In this document: positions 32,670-36,189 of the stretch, in pieces
Numbering within the stretch: position 1 is the first letter of the stretch
How the letters are laid out: each line of letters begins with the position of its first letter
Assembly (NCBI GenBank): GCA_964483145.1
Contig: CAZAAK010000014.1
Span: 1-36,189, forward strand
Origin: Colimorpha sp964483145
GTDB taxonomy: Bacteria; Bacteroidota; Bacteroidia; Bacteroidales; P3
Direction of reading: 5' to 3'
Length of the DNA stretch: 36,189 nucleotides
The notes under the pieces: generated by a model
Databases searched by the model: none
What the model was told of the DNA's origin: nothing
The model's input: only the letters and a program-made list of their open reading frames with translations
Program-made: the position numbers and the translations under genes

Positions 32670-33134
32670 ATGAAGAAAATACTGATAGTGCTTGCTACGT
32701 TGGCTTTGGGTGGTAATGTCTGCCAAGCCCAAGGCTACCAGCCGGGAGGCAACCGTAGCCGTGGAAACGTCCGGATTGTGGGAGATGTAGCCGTTTCGCA
32801 GTTGGTGCAACGCCATATTGAACTCAGTGAGCGCGTCCGCACAATCCCCGGTTACCGCATTCAGGTGGCATCGCTCTCTGGCACATCCTCTAAGAATCGT
32901 GCTTTCGAGATGAAGGAACGTCTGCAGACAAGCTATCCTGGTGTGGAGGCTTATGTGGTCTTTGATGAGCCCAATTTCAAGGTCAAGGTAGGCGATTTCC
33001 GTACGCGTTTGGAGGCTTACGTATTCCTTCAGCACATCCGTGCCGAATTTCCGGGCACCATCATTCGGGATAATATCTTCCCGATGCAGATTAATTGGGA
33101 CGAAATGGTGCCGGAATCGGAGGAGGATATTTAG
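32670..33134 (+). CDS. SPOR-like exported protein
   Basis: A 154-residue protein with a signal peptide (MKKILIVLATLALGGNVCQA, cleaved before QGYQP), a short basic linker and a SPOR-like domain. The domain shows the usual pattern: YRIQVASLSG strand, a helix (AFEMKERLQTSYPG), VEAYVVFDEPNFKVKVGDF, a second helix (TRLEAYVFLQHIRAEFPG) and a last strand IIRDNIF. SPOR domains bind denuded peptidoglycan, often at division sites. The start chosen gives the signal peptide; upstream in-frame codons fall within the USP gene. Probably co-transcribed with the USP gene. Confidence 0.85.
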   Translation: MKKILIVLATLALGGNVCQAQGYQPGGNRSRGNVRIVGDVAVSQLVQRHIELSERVRTIPGYRIQVASLSGTSSKNRAFEMKERLQTSYPGVEAYVVFDEPNFKVKVGDFRTRLEAYVFLQHIRAEFPGTIIRDNIFPMQINWDEMVPESEEDI

Positions 33135-33306
33135 GGATTTTTGTTTCTGTTTAAGGAGTTATAGGTGTTTCCGTTTGTGCGGGAGCCGTGGTGTTTGCTT
33201 GTCGCATTCGATCTGCTTCGAAACTTGTTAGGTATTTTGGTGTTTTATGCCGACAGTATCTCCGCTAGCAAGGCTACAAGAGAAAGGTTGAGCGGCTAGG
33301 AAACTC

Positions 33307-33356
33307 AAAAAAAGCCAACGCTTGCTGTCGCTTGGCTAGAGCCGCGGCAAGCGTTG
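33307..33356 (-). terminator. Intrinsic terminator after the 141-residue lipoprotein gene
   Basis: A 10-bp perfect stem (CAACGCTTGC at 33316-33325 with GCAAGCGTTG at 33347-33356) encloses a 21-nt loop that can fold further (GGC/GCC). On the minus strand the stem is followed by seven T (33313-33307). It lies 36 bp beyond the stop at 33392. The plus-strand SPOR gene ends 170 bp away, and on that side there is no T run. Confidence 0.75.
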
Positions 33357-33391
33357 ACTTGGGATAGGGTTACCTCGGTGGAGTTGGACTT

Positions 33392-33817
33392 TTACTTTTT
33401 TCGGTAATAGGTGAAATGCTTGGTGATTCTGTTGAAAAGATGATCAGTCCACACGGTTAGCGTTTGGTTTATGCTATCGTATTGGAACGGGAGAGTTTTG
33501 ACCTTGCCGAAGTAAAATAAAATACCTGTTAGTTCTCCCCATTCCCCATCGAATGTATAGGTGAGGTCATATGCATCGCAAGTGTTCTGAAAAAGAGTTT
33601 TCCAAATTTCCTCTCTTTTGCATTCCGTTTCGCTTGTAAAAGTAAGGACTTCTTGATGCGTTGTGAAAGAACCGTCGGTGTGGTCTTCTTCTTCATAAAC
33701 CCATTTTCCTCCCATTAAAGCATTAAGAGGCACAATAGGTTCTGTTTTTTCGCATGAGGTTAGCAGAGCGATGGTTGCAATAGCCATCAATGTTAGGATT
33801 TTTACAGTAGTTTTCAT
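33392..33817 (-). CDS. Small lipoprotein, lipocalin-like
   Basis: A 141-residue exported protein with a lipobox (LLTSC, Cys22) after a hydrophobic segment. The mature part starts with a short linker and GGKWVYEEEDHTDG, then alternating strands (TFTSETECKREEIW ... TYTFDGEWGELTGILFYFG ... KTLPFQYDSINQTLTVW). This pattern is common in Bacteroidota lipocalin-like lipoproteins of unknown function. It lies 73 bp downstream of the larger lipoprotein gene, same strand, and is followed by a good intrinsic terminator. Confidence 0.78.
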   Translation of the reverse strand: MKTTVKILTLMAIATIALLTSCEKTEPIVPLNALMGGKWVYEEEDHTDGSFTTHQEVLTFTSETECKREEIWKTLFQNTCDAYDLTYTFDGEWGELTGILFYFGKVKTLPFQYDSINQTLTVWTDHLFNRITKHFTYYRKK

Positions 33818-33890
33818 GATTGTTTTGCTTTTTAGGTTAAAGAATTGGTATCATATTTTGCTTTGCTCTATCAACATTGCGATGAATGCT

Positions 33891-35102
33891 TTAGTAGGCA
33901 CTGTACTCTACCGTTTGAATATAGAATTTCTCGGGTCCCCAAAAGTAGTAGTTATACCCGGTTTGGCATTTTGCAATAAAGTCTCCTCTTGGAATATAGT
34001 CTGATGATATAGAATCGTCTGTAGCACTGAAATTTACGTGAGCAACAACGGTAGAGCCCCCCAGAGATAAATTGGCGTCAATGGTTGTTCGAAATCCCCA
34101 GTCGTCGTGTTCGACAAAGTGGTAGTATACATTTTCGAATGCTCTTTTCCAATCATAGTAGAATACCATTTCGATATCTACAGGGGTCCTATTGCGAATC
34201 TTTTTTCGCGTCAGTTCTATGGCGTACCGTAATGTATCGAATTCTTCTTCTCCGTTCTCGCTCAATCGTGCCAGTGTTACCAAAAATTCACTCCCGCCGG
34301 CAAGCCAGTTGTCGTATTGGGTTCCTGAATTTAAGAATCTGTAGGAGTGAGCACGGGTTACGGTGTCTTGCCCAGGTTGCACCCAGCTGATGAATGGTTC
34401 TACATCGGTTGAATCGTTAGTTTGACCCCATGTGATTCCGTTGCGCGAACGCTCGCCTTCTCTGAAATTCGGGTATTCATTGTACTTAAACTCACCTTCG
34501 TTAATTATGATGCATGGAATACTATCCTTCTCAATAGAACCTTCGTCAATTTTGATGGTTTTTATGACTCCGTTTGGGTGGCAGCGGTAGCCAGTGACAG
34601 TTGATGCGTTTTCATCTACCGGTACAAAGATGATGACGGGGATTGTAGTACCATCCCAATTGTCATGGTAGGGCCAGTATAGTTGTAGATTCGCATAGTA
34701 ATTGTCGTGTGTCAGGCCGCACTCCTCTACAATGCCGGTTTCGAGCAGAGCACTTCTAAGGTTCGTTATTGGTGTGTTTGAAAGCAAGAACTTGGATTCC
34801 TCCGTGGAGAGAATGTCAAAGAACGCAAGGTGTTCATCTACGCCATAACTGCATACCACGCTTATTGCATAATTCAACTCGGTGTACGAATTGGCGTGTT
34901 GGGCCATTTGCGTAGCCAAGCGTTGGGCAAAGCGTAGTCTTTGGCTATCGCTGAGTGTGATGGTTTTAGAAGCAGGTCCGCCAATATAGCGGTGTGTGCT
35001 AGAAGAGAAACTGTCTTTCTCCTTGTTGCAGGAAACAAAAGAGATGCTTCCTAACGCGAAAATAGCTAAAATAGCTAATGGGATTACTCTGATGTTTTTC
35101 AT
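33891..35102 (-). CDS. Large lipoprotein of unknown function
   Basis: A 403-residue exported protein with a lipobox (SFVSC, Cys25) after the signal segment MKNIRVIPLAILAIFALGSI. The mature part has a helical N-terminal region (RLRFAQRLATQMAQHANSY ... STEESKFLLSN) and a beta-rich C-terminal region (VIIFVPVDENAST ... IEMVFYYDWKRAFENVYYHF). I do not recognise the family. It probably starts a two-gene operon with the smaller lipoprotein. A promoter at 35222-35254 seems to borrow its -33 element from the neighbouring mobile element. Confidence 0.8.
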   Translation of the reverse strand: MKNIRVIPLAILAIFALGSISFVSCNKEKDSFSSSTHRYIGGPASKTITLSDSQRLRFAQRLATQMAQHANSYTELNYAISVVCSYGVDEHLAFFDILSTEESKFLLSNTPITNLRSALLETGIVEECGLTHDNYYANLQLYWPYHDNWDGTTIPVIIFVPVDENASTVTGYRCHPNGVIKTIKIDEGSIEKDSIPCIIINEGEFKYNEYPNFREGERSRNGITWGQTNDSTDVEPFISWVQPGQDTVTRAHSYRFLNSGTQYDNWLAGGSEFLVTLARLSENGEEEFDTLRYAIELTRKKIRNRTPVDIEMVFYYDWKRAFENVYYHFVEHDDWGFRTTIDANLSLGGSTVVAHVNFSATDDSISSDYIPRGDFIAKCQTGYNYYFWGPEKFYIQTVEYSAY

Positions 35103-35221
35103 GATTTTGTTTTTTTGCTGTTAAGGACTAGGTTTCTGTTGCTTACGATTCTTCATAATTTATTGTGTTTAATGTTAATAGAGCCGAATTATTTGTTTGC
35201 TAATGTAAATATCCTCAGTTG

Positions 35222-35254
35222 CAAAATTATATTTTTTTTTTTTTGAATTAGCAA
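35222..35254 (-). promoter_or_regulatory. Hybrid promoter of the large lipoprotein gene
   Basis: On the minus strand 35229-35222 reads TAATTTTG (TAnnTTTG). The nearest TTG upstream, 35254-35252, is 22 bp away and lies inside the terminal repeat of the adjacent mobile element. The expected leader to the ATG at 35102 is about 115 nt. A run of T separates the two. Confidence 0.45.
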
Positions 35255-35270
35255 CACTAGTGTCTCTTAA
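35245..35270 (+). repeat. Left inverted end of the MITE-like element
   Basis: The inner part CACTAGTGTCTCTTAA matches the right end, read inwards, at 15 of 16 positions. The outer part (GAATTAG) is similar with one shift. It lies 7 bp beyond the end of the transposase remnant. Confidence 0.6.
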
Positions 35271-35276
35271 TAACTA

Positions 35277-35729
35277 TTAAAGGTTCAAAATAGCCTGATT
35301 TTGTGCTATTATCGGTTCAAAAATCAAATCAAAACAGAGTTGGATTGCATTGGCCGTCGTTTCCTTCGTTTCTGAAGGTATGAACAAGTCGAGCATATCC
35401 TCCTTGTAAAGCAAAGTACTGCTGAGGATGCGCATGACTTCAACGATGGAACGCTCCAAATGTAGGTCTTCTTTAATGATTCTGAGTAACGATGCGGACT
35501 TGAGTGTGGATTTTGACTCCAGGATTAGTGGAACGGAACTTCGCCCACTTGAATACCGACATGCACAGGTCGATAGCTGTAGAGTGGGCGGCATAGAATT
35601 TTCCATGTGGCTCCAGTGGGGTAAGGCCCACCCTTTTGTACGGTCATTGAAATTGTTCACAAGCCTTTCGAAGTATCTTGCAGGTAGATATCTAGTTATT
35701 TGTGTAAAGATGTATTGTCTTTTGTGTAT
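35277..35729 (-). pseudogene. Degenerate IS4-family transposase
   Basis: Reading from 35729, QYIFTQITRYLPARYFERL is the N-terminal domain typical of a Bacteroidota IS4 subgroup (DUF4372-type), but the start codon is ATA instead of ATG. In a +1 frame at about 35500-35610 is FYAAHSTAIDLCMSVFKWAK, the first catalytic block of the DDE domain, with H where the catalytic D of DST is expected. The original frame returns with LHLERSIVEVMRILSSTLLY and ends at 35277, matching the usual C-terminus. So the N-terminal and middle parts carry large deletions and at least one frameshift. It cannot be active. Confidence 0.65.
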
Positions 35730-35754
35730 TTTACGTCAAATCTAAATTTGAGCG

Positions 35755-35783
35755 CAAAGTTACAAATTTCAAATGTTCGACAA
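35755..35783 (-). promoter_or_regulatory. Promoter of the degenerate transposase
   Basis: On the minus strand 35762-35755 reads TAACTTTG (TAnnTTTG), with a TTG at 35783-35781, 18 bp upstream. It lies 25 bp before the decayed start codon, inside the element, as expected for an IS promoter. Confidence 0.5.
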
Positions 35784-35840
35784 GGGTTTGGAATATTACC
35801 TTATTGCGCATGAAGCATTTAAAAATAGAATTAGCAGAAT

Positions 35841-35866
35841 TTAAGAGATACTAGTGACATAATTCC
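35841..35866 (-). repeat. Right inverted end of the MITE-like element
   Basis: Read on the minus strand it is GGAATTATGTCACTAGTATC followed by TCTTAA. It pairs with the left end (one mismatch in the inner 16 bp). Confidence 0.6.
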
Positions 35867-36189
35867 AAAAAATCGTACTTGGGGCGTTCCTTTTTTCGAA
35901 AAGACCCTACATGTAAACGAAAAGGATTAGTCTTTGTGATGCCTTTGACCTCGGCCATTTATAGCTCTTTCGTTAGTGGCTGTTCAGTGAAATAGATGCC
36001 TTTGCCATGGTAATATTTTTCGGTAAAACAAAGGTAAGAAAAATGGTGGCACTTCGTGAAAAGTGTTAGTAATGATTTTGCCGAGACAAAAAAATGATTG
36101 CCAGTGGTATTTAACAAATAAATTTCCTGCGCTTAGTTGCTGAATTCAACCAACAAATGCAACAGAGTTGATAAGGTTGGCTATCCGAT
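35867..36189 (-). other. Second degenerate remnant, probably another transposase N-terminus
   Basis: The minus strand has a -7 box TTACCTTTG (box TACCTTTG at 36036-36029). About 20 nt later one frame reads GKGIYFTEQPLTKEL and stops, then MAEVKGITKTNPFRLHV runs on to the edge of the MITE-like element. The ATG at 36008 is one base out of that frame. The start resembles N-termini of IS4-type transposases, but the match is too short to be sure. The last 100 bases hold nothing I can identify. Confidence 0.35.

Larger units (their letters stand above)
35245..35866 (-). mobile_element. MITE-like, internally deleted IS4-family element
   Basis: A 622-bp segment is bounded by inverted ends (35245-35270 and 35841-35866) and contains parts of one transposase gene with its own promoter. 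A full IS4-type element with this kind of transposase is about 1.2-1.5 kb, so roughly half the internal sequence is missing. I cannot define a target-site duplication: the left flank is a long T run and the right flank starts AAAAAATCG. Confidence 0.6.

Overview
The window looks like chromosomal DNA of an anaerobic member of the Bacteroidota, most likely Bacteroidales. The evidence is two very large secreted proteins with gliding-motility-type (type IX secretion, type B) C-terminal domains, a GWxTD-family protein, OmpH/Skp-like and SPOR proteins, almost no Shine-Dalgarno sequences, and promoters of the Bacteroidetes TTTG / TAnnTTTG type. An Rnf complex and heterodisulfide-reductase-like iron-sulfur proteins point to anaerobic energy metabolism.

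Layout. 1-1217 (+): C-terminal end of a DndD/SMC-like ATPase plus an overlapping partner of unknown function, probably the tail of a defence or DNA-modification operon cut by the window edge. 1236-7745 (-): a probable envelope operon in the order GWxTD protein, lipid A acyltransferase, family 2 glycosyltransferase, gltX, OmpH-like membrane protein, lipoprotein. 7872-9888 (+): nucleotide metabolism and housekeeping (rdgB, a bifunctional-nuclease-domain protein, purine nucleoside phosphorylase). 9898-11830 (-): HAD phosphatase and a nucleoid-associated protein. 11880-16802 (-): a five-gene Hdr-like redox cluster (two HdrC-like dicluster proteins, a NarI/HdrE-like membrane domain fused to HdrD, HdrB, and a minimal HdrA).

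17003-25548 (-): a secretion-related group. It holds a small exported protein, two giant type-B sorted surface proteins of about 1060 and 1270 residues, a USP-like cytoplasmic protein whose start overlaps the stop of the second giant, and a 74-residue membrane protein. 25800-30289 (-): rnfB-C-D-G-E with its own promoter, but with no rnfA in its usual place after rnfE.

30290-31819 is gene-poor. It contains a degenerate TATCTG-rich stretch, a 22-bp tandem repeat behind a promoter box, a frame-broken small ORF, and an array of nine 11-bp units (four in one orientation, five in the other) that forms a large palindrome. 31820-33134 (+): a tandem-domain universal stress protein with a clear promoter, then a SPOR-like exported protein. 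33392-35102 (-): two lipoproteins of unknown function, the first followed by an intrinsic terminator. 35245-35866 is a 622-bp MITE-like, internally deleted derivative of an IS4-family element. One of its ends appears to supply the -33 element for the neighbouring lipoprotein gene. The last 320 bases hold another degenerate remnant and no intact gene.

The main biological theme is electron flow at the membrane: Rnf (ferredoxin:NAD) and a quinone-facing Hdr-like complex lie about 9 kb apart. All assignments come from reading the sequence; no database search was possible.
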